This document shows positions 19,455 to 28,668 of a stretch of 64,000 bases of DNA, in pieces. The translations under genes were made by a program, and so were the position numbers. The stretch lies in NCBI RefSeq assembly GCF_000705555.1, contig NZ_JMQN01000018.1, forward strand, positions 1-64,000, read 5' to 3'. Position 1 is the stretch's first letter; each line of letters starts with the position of its first letter. Below the pieces are notes generated by a model. It was not told the DNA's origin. It did no database searches and saw nothing but the letters and a program-made list of their open reading frames with translations. Source of the DNA: Marinobacterium lacunae. Its GTDB lineage: Bacteria > Pseudomonadota > Gammaproteobacteria > Pseudomonadales > Balneatricaceae.

Positions 19455-21611
19455 TCATATCTTGAAGGCGCTGACCACCGAGCCCAATTCATCGGCCTGC
19501 GTCTGCAACTGAGCCGACTCCTGACGCATCTCGCCCACCTGACGGGAGGCGTTATCCGAAAGGCTGCTGATCGATGCCATGTGCTCGTTGATGTTATTGG
19601 CCACCGCCGACTGCTCCTCGGTGGCGGCGGAGACCTGCTCGGCCATCAGGCGGATATTGGCGACGGAGTCCACCACCTGTAACAGAGCCTTGCCGGCAGT
19701 ATCAGCCTGCTGCACCGCCAGCTGCGTCTCTTCATAACCCTGCTCGATCGCGCCATTGGCCGCTGCTGCGTTACTTTGCAGCTTCTCGATAATGCTCTGG
19801 ATGCTGGCGGTGGACTCGTGGGTTTGTTGCGCCAGACTTCGCACCTCATCGGCCACCACCGCAAATCCGCGCCCGGCCTCACCGGCCCGTGCTGCCTCGA
19901 TTGCTGCATTCAGCGCCAGCAGGTTGGTCTGCTCGGATATCTGGCGGATCACCTCAAGCACCTTGCCGATTGACTGGCTATCCTCATTCAGACGCCCAAC
20001 CACTTCAGTGCCATGTTCCACATAACGGGCCACCGCATGAATACTGGCGATTACCGCGTCCACTTCATGCCGCCCCTGCTGCGCCAGACCGTCCACCACA
20101 GTGGCGGAGTCCGAGGTGGAGGCCACGTTGCGCGCCACCTCTTCAAGGCTCTGGGCCATCTGGTGCACAGCGGCCACCACGGTGTCGATCTCGCTCTTCT
20201 GCTGATACACGCCCTCGGTCATGCGCTCGGTCATCATCACGCTCTGCCGGGTGGCGCTGGCGACATGCTCGCTCGCGTTGGAGGTGCGGTGCACCAGTTG
20301 CTGGATCAGCTCGACAAAGGCGTTGAAATTCGTGGCCAGCATGCCGATCTCGTCACGGCGGTTCATCTGAATCCGCGCGGTCAGGTCGCCGTCGCCGTTG
20401 GCGATCTCATCCATGCGGTGGGAGATAAAGTTAAGCGGCGCAATAATCCGTGCCAACAGCAGCATACCCACTGCCAGCATCAGCACCGCAATGACCACAC
20501 CACTGATCAGCAGCATGCTGCGCGCACCGGAGGCGACCGCTTCCGATGAGTCATCCACCTGTACCCGGATCGCCTGCGCTTTACCGGAAAGCAGATCAAG
20601 CTGTTCAAGCACCGCGCCCATTGCCGAGGTCAGGTCGGACTCGATATCCACAAGCGCCGCCTCGCCGTTTAACTGACGCCGCTTGGTTTCGAACAGTGCA
20701 TTGTCCTGACCAAACAGGGTGCCGATCGTGGTTTCGTACTGCGCAAACAGCGCCGTGGCTTTCTTCTGCATCGACTCGTTGGCGTACAGCAAGCCTTCAA
20801 GACGCGCGAGGTTATCCGCCAGGTACTCCGAAAGCGGACCGAGGTGCTCGGTTTGCAGCGCTTCGAGCTCTTCAACCGTGTTGGCCATCATGATGCGGCG
20901 CGACAGTGCCGTCAGCTTCACCATATCGAGGCGAATCCGCTCGCTGAGCGTCAGTGCCTTGGGCTCGTTACCGAATACGATTTCACGAAAACCGGTACGC
21001 AGGTTATCAAGTGCTTCTCGACTGCTGTCTTTAAGCCCCCTTACCTCGCGCTCGAACTGGCGGCTCTGGCGCGTTACCAGATGCCCAAGATCTGTCGAGA
21101 GTGCCTCGATCTGCTCGACGCTGGCGTCGGTCTGTGCGTCGATCTCACGAATCAACCGGGGCATCTCCTCCTCCAGTTTCAGGATGGTCATCGACTGCTG
21201 GTGGAGCGTGGCGCCCAGCGACTTATAACGATCGAAACGCTGCTCAAGATGATCGAGATCGCTACTGAGTGCCTGCTGCTGATCGTCCGACAGATCCAGC
21301 TGGGCAATGATTGCCCGATCCTGCTCCAGCGACTGCTCAAACAACGACGTGTCGGATTGCTCACTGATACTTTCAAGCTCCTGTGCAGACACGGCAGAGA
21401 GCACACGGCTGTTGCGCGCCAGCATGTCGGCCACCGCCTGGCTTATGTTGCGCCCCTGGGTTTCAAACAGAGCGCTCAGGCTGAGTTGCCGCTGATTCTC
21501 GCCCAACGTGCCGATCGCCTGAAACGCGATCGCCCCGAACAACACCAGCGAGAGTAAATTGATAACCAAACCCGCGATGAGTGACTGCCTGATCGTAATA
21601 TTCAATTTCAT
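19455..21611 (-). CDS. Methyl-accepting chemotaxis protein
   Basis: A 718-residue membrane chemoreceptor. Transmembrane helix 1 is at about 10-33, a long all-helical periplasmic region spans about 35-365, and helix 2 is at about 367-390 ([19 protein letters not shown]). HAMP and the cytoplasmic coiled coil follow, with the conserved hairpin tip [19 protein letters not shown]. The periplasmic region is larger than in Tar-type receptors and predicted helical, like helical-bimodular sensors. No CheR-docking pentapeptide is at the C-terminus. It lies between two TRAP binding-protein genes, so one of those could be its indirect ligand source (speculative). A GTG one codon before the ATG is an alternative start. 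Confidence 0.93.
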   Translation of the reverse strand: MKLNITIRQSLIAGLVINLLSLVLFGAIAFQAIGTLGENQRQLSLSALFETQGRNISQAVADMLARNSRVLSAVSAQELESISEQSDTSLFEQSLEQDRAIIAQLDLSDDQQQALSSDLDHLEQRFDRYKSLGATLHQQSMTILKLEEEMPRLIREIDAQTDASVEQIEALSTDLGHLVTRQSRQFEREVRGLKDSSREALDNLRTGFREIVFGNEPKALTLSERIRLDMVKLTALSRRIMMANTVEELEALQTEHLGPLSEYLADNLARLEGLLYANESMQKKATALFAQYETTIGTLFGQDNALFETKRRQLNGEAALVDIESDLTSAMGAVLEQLDLLSGKAQAIRVQVDDSSEAVASGARSMLLISGVVIAVLMLAVGMLLLARIIAPLNFISHRMDEIANGDGDLTARIQMNRRDEIGMLATNFNAFVELIQQLVHRTSNASEHVASATRQSVMMTERMTEGVYQQKSEIDTVVAAVHQMAQSLEEVARNVASTSDSATVVDGLAQQGRHEVDAVIASIHAVARYVEHGTEVVGRLNEDSQSIGKVLEVIRQISEQTNLLALNAAIEAARAGEAGRGFAVVADEVRSLAQQTHESTASIQSIIEKLQSNAAAANGAIEQGYEETQLAVQQADTAGKALLQVVDSVANIRLMAEQVSAATEEQSAVANNINEHMASISSLSDNASRQVGEMRQESAQLQTQADELGSVVSAFKI

Positions 21612-21963
21612 CACAACTTCTGTTCCGGCTAGTGCATTGGAATAATAGTAGTAAACAAAAGCATTTTTTGGGCCAGCGCACTGACATGAGAATATTTTTC
21701 AAAAAAGCATAGAAAGGCAATCTATTTCCATACAACTCTGGAGGTATATCAAGAAATCATCGGATCTCGTCTTTTCCCTCTCCGGCCTTTTTTCACGAAG
21801 CGAGCTCGAAAATGGCGCACAACGCGCCTGAGAGGCACTAAAACCACGCCCTGCGCTTTACCCGCCACCGCCTGTACGGCATATTGTTGTCCCCTGCTAC
21901 AAAGCAAGACCCTCTGTTCCATTTTGGGTCACACGACGACAAGATCGAATTAAGGACGTTCCG
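21612..21963. other. Gene-free divergent region
   Basis: About 350 bases between the chemoreceptor gene (minus) and the TRAP operon (plus). The chemoreceptor side is AT-rich. I searched for GG-N10-GC and a flagellar sigma-28 motif and found neither convincingly. It should hold both promoters. Confidence 0.4.
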
Positions 21964-22974
21964 ATGATCACACGACGCTCCCTGCTGGCCGCTGCGGCCA
22001 CCTGCATGATGCTCAGTCCCCTCGCACAGGCCGACTACAAGGCCGAATACACCGTATCCACCGTTCTGCCCTCTGCGTTTCCCTGGGGACAGGCTGCCGA
22101 CAAATGGGTCGAGCTGGTGAAAGAGCGCTCCGAAGGGCGCATCAACATGAAGATTTACAGCAGCGCTCAGCTGGTCTCCGGTGACCAGACCAAAGAGTTT
22201 TCCGCCATGCGCTCTGGCCTGATCGACATGGCTGTGGGCTCCACCATCAACTGGTCACCGCAGGTGGTAGAACTAAACCTGTTCTCCCTGCCCTTCCTGA
22301 TGCCGGACCACAAGGCGATCGATGCGATCACTCAGGGTGATGCAGGCAAGGCGGTATTCGATGCCATCGAGAAAAAGGGCGTCACGCCGCTGGCCTGGGG
22401 CGAGAACGGTTTCCGTGAACTGTCCAACTCCAAGCTGGCGATCAGCCAGCCCTCTGACCTGCAGGGCCTGAAGATCCGCGTTGTCGGCTCTCCGCTGTTC
22501 CAGGACACCTTCTCGACTCTGGGCGCCAACCCCACCCAGATGAGCTGGACCGATGCCAAGCCTGCCCTGACCACTGGTGCCGTTGATGGCCAGGAAAACC
22601 CGCTGTCCGTGTTCGACGTGGCGCGCATCGATCAGGTTGGCCAGAAATACCTGACCCGCTGGCACTACATGGCTGACCCTCTGGTCTTCGCCGTGAGTAC
22701 CCGTGTATGGCGCACCTTCTCACCGGAAGATCAGGCCCTGCTGAAGCAGGCCGCCATCGACGCCGGCAAATGGGAGATCGAGAAATCCCGCTCTGAGCTG
22801 GACGCCACCTTGGCCACCATCCGCGAGCGCGGTGTTGAAGTGACCGACCTGACACCGGAGCAGCACGCGGCCTTCGTTGAAGCGACCCAGTCTGTCTACG
22901 ACACCTGGACACCGAAGATCGGTGCCGATCTGGTCAAACAGGCGCAGGACGCCGTGGCTAACCGCAACAACTAA
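21964..22974 (+). CDS. TRAP transporter solute-binding protein (DctP family)
   Basis: A 336-residue periplasmic binding protein with a signal peptide in residues 1-23 (twin-arginine-like TRR near the start, ending AQA). The conserved ligand-carboxylate arginine lies in GLKIRVVGSPLFQ, and the dimer/ligand region reads SWTDAKPALTTGAVDGQENPL with one residue kept per family. It delivers an organic acid to the DctQM pair encoded just downstream. The bases after the stop carry a short tandem repeat and then a hairpin that may lower expression of the membrane genes relative to this one. Confidence 0.93.
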   Translation: MITRRSLLAAAATCMMLSPLAQADYKAEYTVSTVLPSAFPWGQAADKWVELVKERSEGRINMKIYSSAQLVSGDQTKEFSAMRSGLIDMAVGSTINWSPQVVELNLFSLPFLMPDHKAIDAITQGDAGKAVFDAIEKKGVTPLAWGENGFRELSNSKLAISQPSDLQGLKIRVVGSPLFQDTFSTLGANPTQMSWTDAKPALTTGAVDGQENPLSVFDVARIDQVGQKYLTRWHYMADPLVFAVSTRVWRTFSPEDQALLKQAAIDAGKWEIEKSRSELDATLATIRERGVEVTDLTPEQHAAFVEATQSVYDTWTPKIGADLVKQAQDAVANRNN

Positions 22975-22999
22975 GCAACAACGAAAGCAACAACGAAAG
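22974..22999 (+). repeat. Short tandem repeat after the TRAP binding-protein gene
   Basis: The 12-base unit AGCAACAACGAA is present twice, followed by a partial third copy. It begins at the stop codon of the binding-protein gene. Copy number may vary between strains by slippage. Confidence 0.7.
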
Positions 23000-23024
23000 C
23001 AACACCCGAACCCAAGCCCAGCCC

Positions 23025-23044
23025 GCCCGCCATGCGTGGCGGGC
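23025..23044 (+). terminator. Intra-operon attenuating hairpin
   Basis: GCCCGCCA-TGCG-TGGCGGGC, an 8-bp perfect stem followed by CTTTTCCTTTC, lies between the binding-protein gene and dctQ. A partial terminator here would give more binding protein than permease, as is usual for TRAP operons. Confidence 0.65.
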
Positions 23045-23065
23045 CTTTTCCTTTCTGGAGTTTTC

Positions 23066-23563
23066 ATGTCATCCAGACCGCCCAAGGCACGGCCGGAACG
23101 CACACTGGCCGCGCTGGCGTTAACCGTTATCTGCCTTATCAGCCTCGGCAACGTGGTGGTGCGCTATGCCACCGATGCATCTTTCGCCTTTACCGAGGAG
23201 TTTTCCGTATTTCTGCTGGTGATCGTCACCTTCGCAGGCGCCGCCGCTGCCGCCCGCGATAACCAGCACATCCGCATTGAACTGATCGAACACATGCTAC
23301 CGGCGCGTTTCTTGCCGGTGCTGTACATCCTGCAATGGGCCGCCGGTGTGGCGGTACTCGGTGCCGCCTGCTGGTATGGCTACACCTTTGCCATGGAGGA
23401 GTACGAGTGGGAGTCACTCTCACCCGGGCTTGGACTGCCCAACTGGATCTACGTGGCCTGGTTGCCTCTGCTATCGGCGGCGATTCTTGTGCGCATGACG
23501 CAAAACCTGATCGACCGCCTCACGGGGCGCGACCGCGCAGAGGGAGAGCAGCATGACGCCTGA
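23066..23563 (+). CDS. TRAP transporter small permease (DctQ)
   Basis: A 165-residue inner-membrane protein. The ATG at 23066 has CTGGAG upstream; the open frame extends into the upstream hairpin region and is not used. Four transmembrane segments are visible at about 17-36, 44-62 (FTEEFSVFLLVIVTFAGAAA), 80-103 and 123-146. EE(F/L) with the following charged DNQHIRIEL matches DctQ. It joins the DctM subunit encoded next, with an 11-base overlap. Confidence 0.9.
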   Translation: MSSRPPKARPERTLAALALTVICLISLGNVVVRYATDASFAFTEEFSVFLLVIVTFAGAAAAARDNQHIRIELIEHMLPARFLPVLYILQWAAGVAVLGAACWYGYTFAMEEYEWESLSPGLGLPNWIYVAWLPLLSAAILVRMTQNLIDRLTGRDRAEGEQHDA

Positions 23564-24857
23564 TATTCTGATGGTCGGCGGCTTCCTGCTGGCCCTGTTC
23601 CTCGGTATCCCCGTGGCGATATCGCTCGGTGTCGGCGGCATGATCGGCATACTCGCCGGGCTCTCGCCGGATATGCTGGCAACGCTTGGCACCAACACCT
23701 ACAACAGCGTGGCCAAGTATCCGCTGATCGCCATACCGCTGTTTATCCTTACCGGCCTCATCTTTGAGTACGCAGGCGTAGCCGCAAGCCTTGTGCGCTT
23801 TGCCCAGGCTCTGATCGGGCCGCGCCACGGCGGACTGGCCGTGGTAGTGGTGCTGGTCTGCCTGATTATGGGCGGCATGAGCGGCTCGGGCCCTGCCGAT
23901 GCCGCCGCCGTTGCCATGGTGATGCTGCCGAGCATGAAGCGCGCCGGTTATCCACAGCCGTTCTCGACTGCGCTGATTGCGGCGTCCTCCTCCACGGCAA
24001 TACTCATACCGCCGTCGATTGCGTTGATTCTGTACTCGATTGTGGTGCCCGGTGTCGACCTGCGCGCGCTGTTTGCCGCCGGTATCTTCCCCGGCATTCT
24101 GGCGGGCCTGTCGCTGCTGCTGCCGGCATGGCTACTGGCCCGTCGCTACGGCTGGGAGAACCCCGAAACCACCGAGCGCCCGGCACTGGGCGAGAGCTTC
24201 CGTCAGGCACTGCCTGCACTGTTTGCCCCTGTCTTGATACTTGGCGGCTTGCGCTCGGGCCTGTTTACGCCCACCGAAGCGGCGGTAGTGGCCGTAGCCT
24301 ACGGCGTAATTGTCGGCACGGTGATCTACCGCAAGCTGAGCCTTAAAGACCTGTGGAACCTGATGGGCGAAGCGGCGATTACCTCAGGCATCGTGATGTT
24401 TATTATCGCGCTGGCAGGAATCTTCGCCTGGGCAGGCACTACGCTTGGCACCTTCCGCCATCTGGCCGAAGCGATGCTCTCGCTCTCGGAAAATGGCTGG
24501 GTGCTGCTGGGGCTGGTGATGCTGCTGGTTTTGCTGGCAGGCATGCTGCTGGATGCGATCTCAATCTACCTGATCCTGATCCCCATCGTGCTGCCGCTGA
24601 TGCAACACTTCGGCTGGAACCCGATCTGGTTTGGCATCCTGCTGGCGATGAACATCGCCATCGGCCAGTTCACCCCGCCTGTCGCGGTGAACCTGATGGT
24701 GACCACCCGCATCGCCAATATACGGCTGGAGCAGACGCTGGGCTGGACGATGATCTTCGTGCTCAGCATGGCTGTTAGCCTGCTGCTGGTGATGCTTGTC
24801 CCCGGCTTTGCCCTATGGCTGCCAGAAAAACTCGGGTATGTGGTGGGGCCCTGGTAG
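23553..24857 (+). CDS. TRAP transporter large permease (DctM)
   Basis: A 434-residue sodium-coupled transport subunit with about 12 hydrophobic segments. It has DctM features such as FILTGLIFEYAGVAASLVRF, MGGMSGSGPADAAAVAMVMLP and the ASSSTAILIPPSIALI helix break, and ends with QFTPPVAVNLMV. It uses a Na+ gradient to import the ligand released by the binding protein. It overlaps dctQ by 11 bases, which signals translational coupling. Confidence 0.93.
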   Translation: MTPDILMVGGFLLALFLGIPVAISLGVGGMIGILAGLSPDMLATLGTNTYNSVAKYPLIAIPLFILTGLIFEYAGVAASLVRFAQALIGPRHGGLAVVVVLVCLIMGGMSGSGPADAAAVAMVMLPSMKRAGYPQPFSTALIAASSSTAILIPPSIALILYSIVVPGVDLRALFAAGIFPGILAGLSLLLPAWLLARRYGWENPETTERPALGESFRQALPALFAPVLILGGLRSGLFTPTEAAVVAVAYGVIVGTVIYRKLSLKDLWNLMGEAAITSGIVMFIIALAGIFAWAGTTLGTFRHLAEAMLSLSENGWVLLGLVMLLVLLAGMLLDAISIYLILIPIVLPLMQHFGWNPIWFGILLAMNIAIGQFTPPVAVNLMVTTRIANIRLEQTLGWTMIFVLSMAVSLLLVMLVPGFALWLPEKLGYVVGPW

Positions 24858-24879
24858 GCCTGCCAACTGCAACAGGGTT

Positions 24880-24903
24880 GCCCGATGCTCGATAGCATCG
24901 GGC
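24880..24903 (+). terminator. Terminator-like hairpin after the TRAP operon
   Basis: GCCCGATGCT-CGAT-AGCATCGGGC is a perfect 10-bp stem 23 bases after the DctM stop. The following bases are CCTTCACC, so the U-tract is poor. Confidence 0.65.
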
Positions 24904-24951
24904 CCTTCACCACCGCGCGCCTCGACGCCCGTCACATGACATGGAAGCCAC

Positions 24952-25854
24952 TTGATGCAGCCCTCTCTACTTCGCCTGTTTGACCTTCCCTTAAGCGCGC
25001 GCTACATGCTGGTATCCTCACTGGGTTTCGCGTTGATGGGGGCTTGCGTCAAGGCAGCAGGCGCGAGTGGGCTGCCGGTACTGGAGATTGTCGCGGTTCG
25101 CGCCCTGATTTCGCTGGTGCTCTCGTTTATCGATATTCGCCGCAAGCGCATACCGATGTTGGGGCAGAACCGCCCCCTCCTGATGCTAAGAGGCGTATTC
25201 GGCACCATCGCCCTTATTGCAGTGTTCTATTCGGTCACCACACTGCCGATTGCCCAGGCTATTCTGCTGCAGTACATCCACCCCACATTCACCGCCGTGC
25301 TTGCGCTGTTTTTCCTGAAAGAGCGCATCAATCTGGGCACCGTTCTGTGCATTGTGCTGAGCTTTATCGGACTTTCTCTGGTAACCGCCCCACAGTGGTC
25401 GGCGCACAGCACCACCGATATCAGCTGGTTAGCGATTGCGGCGGCATTAACAGGCGCCTTTACCAGCGCCTGCGCCTATGTGGTGGTCAGGAAACTGGCC
25501 CAGACAGAGGATCCATCGGTCATCGTGATCTATTTCCCGATGGTCGCCGCGCCTATCTCAGCGGTGTTGCTGATCGCGCAGCAGAGTTTTGTTGTCCCCA
25601 CCCTTTACCAGCTCACGCTGTTAGTGGCCATCGGCGTACTTGTGCAAATTGCGCAGATCGCCCTGACAAAAGCGATGTCGGTTGAAAACGCCGGTAAAGT
25701 CAGCGCTTATGGGTATATTCAGGTGGTGTTTGCCGCGTTACTGGGCATGATGTTTTTTGATGAAATCCCCACCGGCTGGACGCTGGCTGGAGGCGTTTTC
25801 ATCATTGCAGGCGCTTTTATAAACAGCTGGAAGAAGTCGCTTAAAAGCCGCTGA
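24952..25854 (+). CDS. DMT-superfamily (EamA) transporter
   Basis: A 300-residue inner-membrane protein with ten hydrophobic segments in two EamA repeats (about 16-150 and 160-295). Typical parts are GALMGACVKAAGAS-like helix 1, SVTTLPIAQAILLQYIHPTF and the second-repeat equivalent ALTKAMSVENAGKVSAYGYIQVVFAALLG. It resembles the RarD/YdcZ-like and S-adenosylmethionine-type carriers without a clear specific match. It lies downstream of the TRAP operon but beyond a hairpin, so it is likely a separate unit. Confidence 0.85.
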   Translation: MMQPSLLRLFDLPLSARYMLVSSLGFALMGACVKAAGASGLPVLEIVAVRALISLVLSFIDIRRKRIPMLGQNRPLLMLRGVFGTIALIAVFYSVTTLPIAQAILLQYIHPTFTAVLALFFLKERINLGTVLCIVLSFIGLSLVTAPQWSAHSTTDISWLAIAAALTGAFTSACAYVVVRKLAQTEDPSVIVIYFPMVAAPISAVLLIAQQSFVVPTLYQLTLLVAIGVLVQIAQIALTKAMSVENAGKVSAYGYIQVVFAALLGMMFFDEIPTGWTLAGGVFIIAGAFINSWKKSLKSR

Positions 25855-25981
25855 GCACCCCATCAAGCTGAATATCCTGGCATCTCCGTCAGTCTGCTGA
25901 TGATCTATACACCTCTGAAAAAGGGGAGTGCTGGTGTGAAAAAACAGCCTAAATATTATGACTGGACACCACAGTCACTTG

Positions 25982-26635
25982 TTAGCTCTGTATACCAAAT
26001 TCATCCAACGTTCTTTCATAATACTCAATATAACCTTTTAAAGCTGGGTAGCTATGCAACACAATTTTGACTGAATCTACAGTTCCTGCTTTTTTAGTTG
26101 CGCTTCGCACTCCGGCCTCCAGAAGGCACCATGTAAGCTCGTAACTTACGAATTCCTTTATAGGATATGAATGAGTTTTCGCACCTAGAGGATACTTAAG
26201 TGGATAACCCGCACTCATCGGGACCACTTCCTCATCAAAAGGCATCTCAATAAGAAAGGTAGATGCCATCACCCTATAACCTCTGACCAAATCCAACTCA
26301 TCTAATGGCTTCAAATCTGTAGCAAATTCTTCCCCTTCGTATATAGCTAAAGCGCATCCGTGCAGAGCTAAAGGGTAGCCATGATAAGTAGCATTCCGTA
26401 AAGCTTTTAATATTTCTGTGTACGCATTCCAACCGGGATATTTATTAGCAGCCCAGCTATCTCCAGTTAAAAACTTAAATTCCTTTCTCATAGTCTCTGT
26501 AAGCTGTTGGCTTTTGTAAATGTACTGTTCGAAAGCGTAGCGAAACTTGACCGGATACCGCCTTGACCCATTTAAATCGTGATATAGCCGTCTCAAGTCT
26601 TCGGCAACTACCTCAGTTCCTCTTAACTCTCTCAC
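25982..26635 (-). CDS. Hypothetical protein of an AT-rich island
   Basis: A 217-residue soluble protein that I do not recognise. It starts at GTG with GGGAG five bases upstream. It has no signal peptide or membrane segment and is rich in Tyr (for example YIYKSQQLTETMRKEF and EYYERTLDEF). There are no obvious catalytic motifs. Base composition is clearly lower in GC than its neighbours and codon choice differs (many AAA, TTA, AGA), which suggests recent acquisition. It is not in an operon; a MITE-like repeat lies just upstream. Confidence 0.7.
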   Translation of the reverse strand: MRELRGTEVVAEDLRRLYHDLNGSRRYPVKFRYAFEQYIYKSQQLTETMRKEFKFLTGDSWAANKYPGWNAYTEILKALRNATYHGYPLALHGCALAIYEGEEFATDLKPLDELDLVRGYRVMASTFLIEMPFDEEVVPMSAGYPLKYPLGAKTHSYPIKEFVSYELTWCLLEAGVRSATKKAGTVDSVKIVLHSYPALKGYIEYYERTLDEFGIQS

Positions 26636-27034
26636 GTGAACTCCCTTCAGCTAACAGCCCATTTACGAGGTCTTCTACCTCATAATAATCATTAACGAGA
26701 ATACCTTTTAATTATCTTTGTGGCATTCTCAAGCATTATAATCGATTGATATTTAAAGCGTTTTTGGATCACAAAACTCTTTGAGCAATCTAAAAAGGTA
26801 TACCTTCTCGTTACCTGACCTGAGAAAGGTATAGCGAATACTGAACACAGAGATGAAGGCTCACGGGTGGAGGCACTGCCAGAAAGGTTGTGAGCAACCG
26901 CCAATGGCGGGTTAGACAAGCAAGTATCCATCTACCGTCCCTCTGGATCTTGTGTGCGTAGCTATGCGTCTACTGCCTGTATGACGCTAGAGACAGTTTG
27001 CTGCGTTTTTACCTTGGGCACAAGCGTGTATGTA
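26636..27034. other. AT-rich non-coding stretch
   Basis: About 400 bases without a credible gene. It holds the MITE-like inverted repeat at 26692-26813 and small hairpins near 26885-26911 (GGTTG-TGAG-CAACC and CCGCC-AAT-GGCGG). The GC content is well below the window average. Confidence 0.5.
26692..26813. repeat. MITE-like inverted repeat pair
   Basis: The left arm, 26692-26710, begins TTAACGAGAATACC. The right arm, 26791-26813, is its inverse with four extra bases (GGTA); arm 2 also contains the palindrome AGGTATACCT. The arms enclose about 80 AT-rich bases. No target duplication is obvious. It could be a relict transposable element or a regulatory fold-back. Confidence 0.45.
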
Positions 27035-27072
27035 TCACGAAGAAAAGGCCCCGAAGGGCCTTTGATGGAGGG
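27035..27072 (-). terminator. Rho-independent terminator of the first amt gene
   Basis: On the minus strand, GGCCCTTCGGGGCC is followed by TTTTCTTCG. The 38 bases match the segment at 33991-34028 at 36 positions, including CCCTCCATCAAA before the stem. Confidence 0.85.
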
Positions 27073-27089
27073 TGAAACAAACAGGTTGA

Positions 27090-28352
27090 TCAGCGGTTGA
27101 CGTGGTCCGGTCCAAACTCCGGATAGGCGTGCATACCGCATTCGTGGAGGTCCATACCTTCGGCCTCCTCTTCATCGCTGACACGCAGCCCCATCACCGC
27201 CTTGATAACCAGTAGTACGATAAAGCTGGTGATGAACATCCACGCGAAGGTTGCAACCGTGCCGATCAGCTGGCCGGTGAAAGTGGCGTCAGGGTTGGAG
27301 ATCAGCACCGCGAAGATACCCCAGATACCGGCAGCGCCGTGTACCGAGACCGCACCGACCGGATCGTCGAGTTTGAGTTTGTCCATCAGCAGTACAGAGA
27401 GCACCACCACGGCGCCACCGACAGCGCCGATGAGGCTGGCCACGCCGGCAGAGGGCTGTAGCGGCTCGGCGGTGATCGCCACGAGACCGGCCAGCGCACC
27501 GTTTATGGTCATGGTCAGGTCGGTCTTGCCGAACAGTACGCGAGCGATCAGCGCCGCCACCACCATACCCGCAGCTGCGGCCGCGTTGGTGTTGACGAAG
27601 ATCTTGGCCACCGCGTTGGCTTCCTCTACGTTGGAGATTTTCAACTCCGAGCCGCCGTTGAAGCCGAACCAACCCATCCACAGGATAAACATACCCAGTG
27701 TCGCCAGTGGCAGGTTGGCACCGGGGATGGCGCGGACCTCTCCGTTGGCCCCGTAGCGCCCTTTACGCGGGCCGACCAGAATGACGGCTGCGAGCGCGGC
27801 AGCAGCACCGGCCATGTGCACAACCACGGAACCGGCGAAGTCCTGGAAACCGAGCTGGTCGAGGAAACCGCCGCCCCACTTCCAGTAGCCTTCAACCGGG
27901 TAGATCACGGCGACCATCACCACGGCGAACACCAGGAAGGGCCAGAGTTTCATCCGCTCGGCCACCGCACCGGAGACAATCGACATGGTCGCCGCGGCAA
28001 ATACCGCCTGAAAGATGAAGTCGGCCATGCTGGAGTAGTAAGGTGCATCATCCGCACCGGAGGTCACGTCGGCAACGCTATTGTCGCCACCGAGCAGGAA
28101 GTCGATTCCCGGCACCACCGAGTTGATCGGGTTGCCCGGATACATGATGTTGTAACCCACGACGAGGTAGACAATACAGGCGATGCCGTACAGCAGCGCG
28201 TTCTTGTTCAGGATCTCGACCGTATTTTTAGCCCGTACCAGCCCCGATTCGAGCATGGCGAACCCGGCCGCCATCCACATCACCAGCGCTGTGCACATCA
28301 GGAAGTAGAAGGTATCAAGTGCGTACCCTAACTCCAGCACCATTGTTTCCAT
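27090..28352 (-). CDS. amtB: Ammonium/methylammonium channel (Amt family)
   Basis: A 420-residue channel with about 11 transmembrane helices. The start at 28352 has GGAGA eight bases upstream; two slightly longer or shorter starts are possible. The pore twin histidines lie in VVHMAGAAAALAA and VSVHGAAGIWG, and SGLVRAKNTVEILNKN after helix 1 matches the family. It passes ammonium (and often methylammonium) across the inner membrane. No glnK gene is adjacent. A strong -24/-12 promoter lies about 96 bases upstream, and a terminator follows. It sits downstream of the GS-PhyH-amidotransferase operon in the same direction, possibly to recapture ammonia (inference). Confidence 0.93.
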   Translation of the reverse strand: METMVLELGYALDTFYFLMCTALVMWMAAGFAMLESGLVRAKNTVEILNKNALLYGIACIVYLVVGYNIMYPGNPINSVVPGIDFLLGGDNSVADVTSGADDAPYYSSMADFIFQAVFAAATMSIVSGAVAERMKLWPFLVFAVVMVAVIYPVEGYWKWGGGFLDQLGFQDFAGSVVVHMAGAAAALAAVILVGPRKGRYGANGEVRAIPGANLPLATLGMFILWMGWFGFNGGSELKISNVEEANAVAKIFVNTNAAAAAGMVVAALIARVLFGKTDLTMTINGALAGLVAITAEPLQPSAGVASLIGAVGGAVVVLSVLLMDKLKLDDPVGAVSVHGAAGIWGIFAVLISNPDATFTGQLIGTVATFAWMFITSFIVLLVIKAVMGLRVSDEEEAEGMDLHECGMHAYPEFGPDHVNR

Positions 28353-28447
28353 AAGCAGGATCTCCAAAACTGTCTCATCTCAGGATGGCCCCCAGGTGAC
28401 GTTCAAACGCCAACTATTTAGGGGAATATTTATTTCCTGATACGAAT

Positions 28448-28466
28448 AAGCAATCCGTGGGCCAAT
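28448..28466 (-). promoter_or_regulatory. Sigma-54 promoter of the first amt gene
   Basis: On the minus strand: TTGGCCCACGGATTGCTT, with GG at 28463-28462 and GC at 28451-28450 and ten bases between. Expected start of transcription is about 28438. Confidence 0.78.
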
Positions 28467-28618
28467 CCGTTGTAAGGCTTCTGATTTCGTGCGCTCACCG
28501 CTTGGATCTACGCGAAACCCCACTGAGCTAAACCAAAAAGGTGCAGCCGTAGAATCGGACCGCCCCAATGTTGCGCAAAAAAATCCGGGCAGATCACCGG
28601 GATACGCACAGGACCTCC

Positions 28619-28649
28619 GACACCGGCACTTGCAGGGGATGCCGGTGTC
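28619..28649 (-). terminator. Hairpin after the amidotransferase operon
   Basis: GACACCGGCA and TGCCGGTGTC form a perfect 10-bp stem with an 11-base loop, 20 bases past the stop of the amidotransferase gene. No T-run follows on the minus strand. Confidence 0.5.
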
Positions 28650-28668
28650 GCATCGGCGCATCGGCGCA

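Larger units (their letters stand above)
28353..28668. other. Regulatory gap upstream of the first amt gene
   Basis: About 315 bases. It contains the sigma-54 promoter at 28448-28466, a 10-bp hairpin at 28619-28649 and a short direct repeat GCATCGGC at about 28650-28667. No coding frame is convincing. Confidence 0.6.

Noticed and set aside
26885-26920. attC-like site (paired stems followed by GTTAGAC)
   Set aside because: No matching opposite core site lies within the normal 55-145 bp distance on either strand and no integrase gene is near, so an integron cassette is not supported.
26692-26931. 79-codon minus-strand frame in the AT-rich island
   Set aside because: No ribosome site, overlaps the inverted repeat, and no recognisable protein features.
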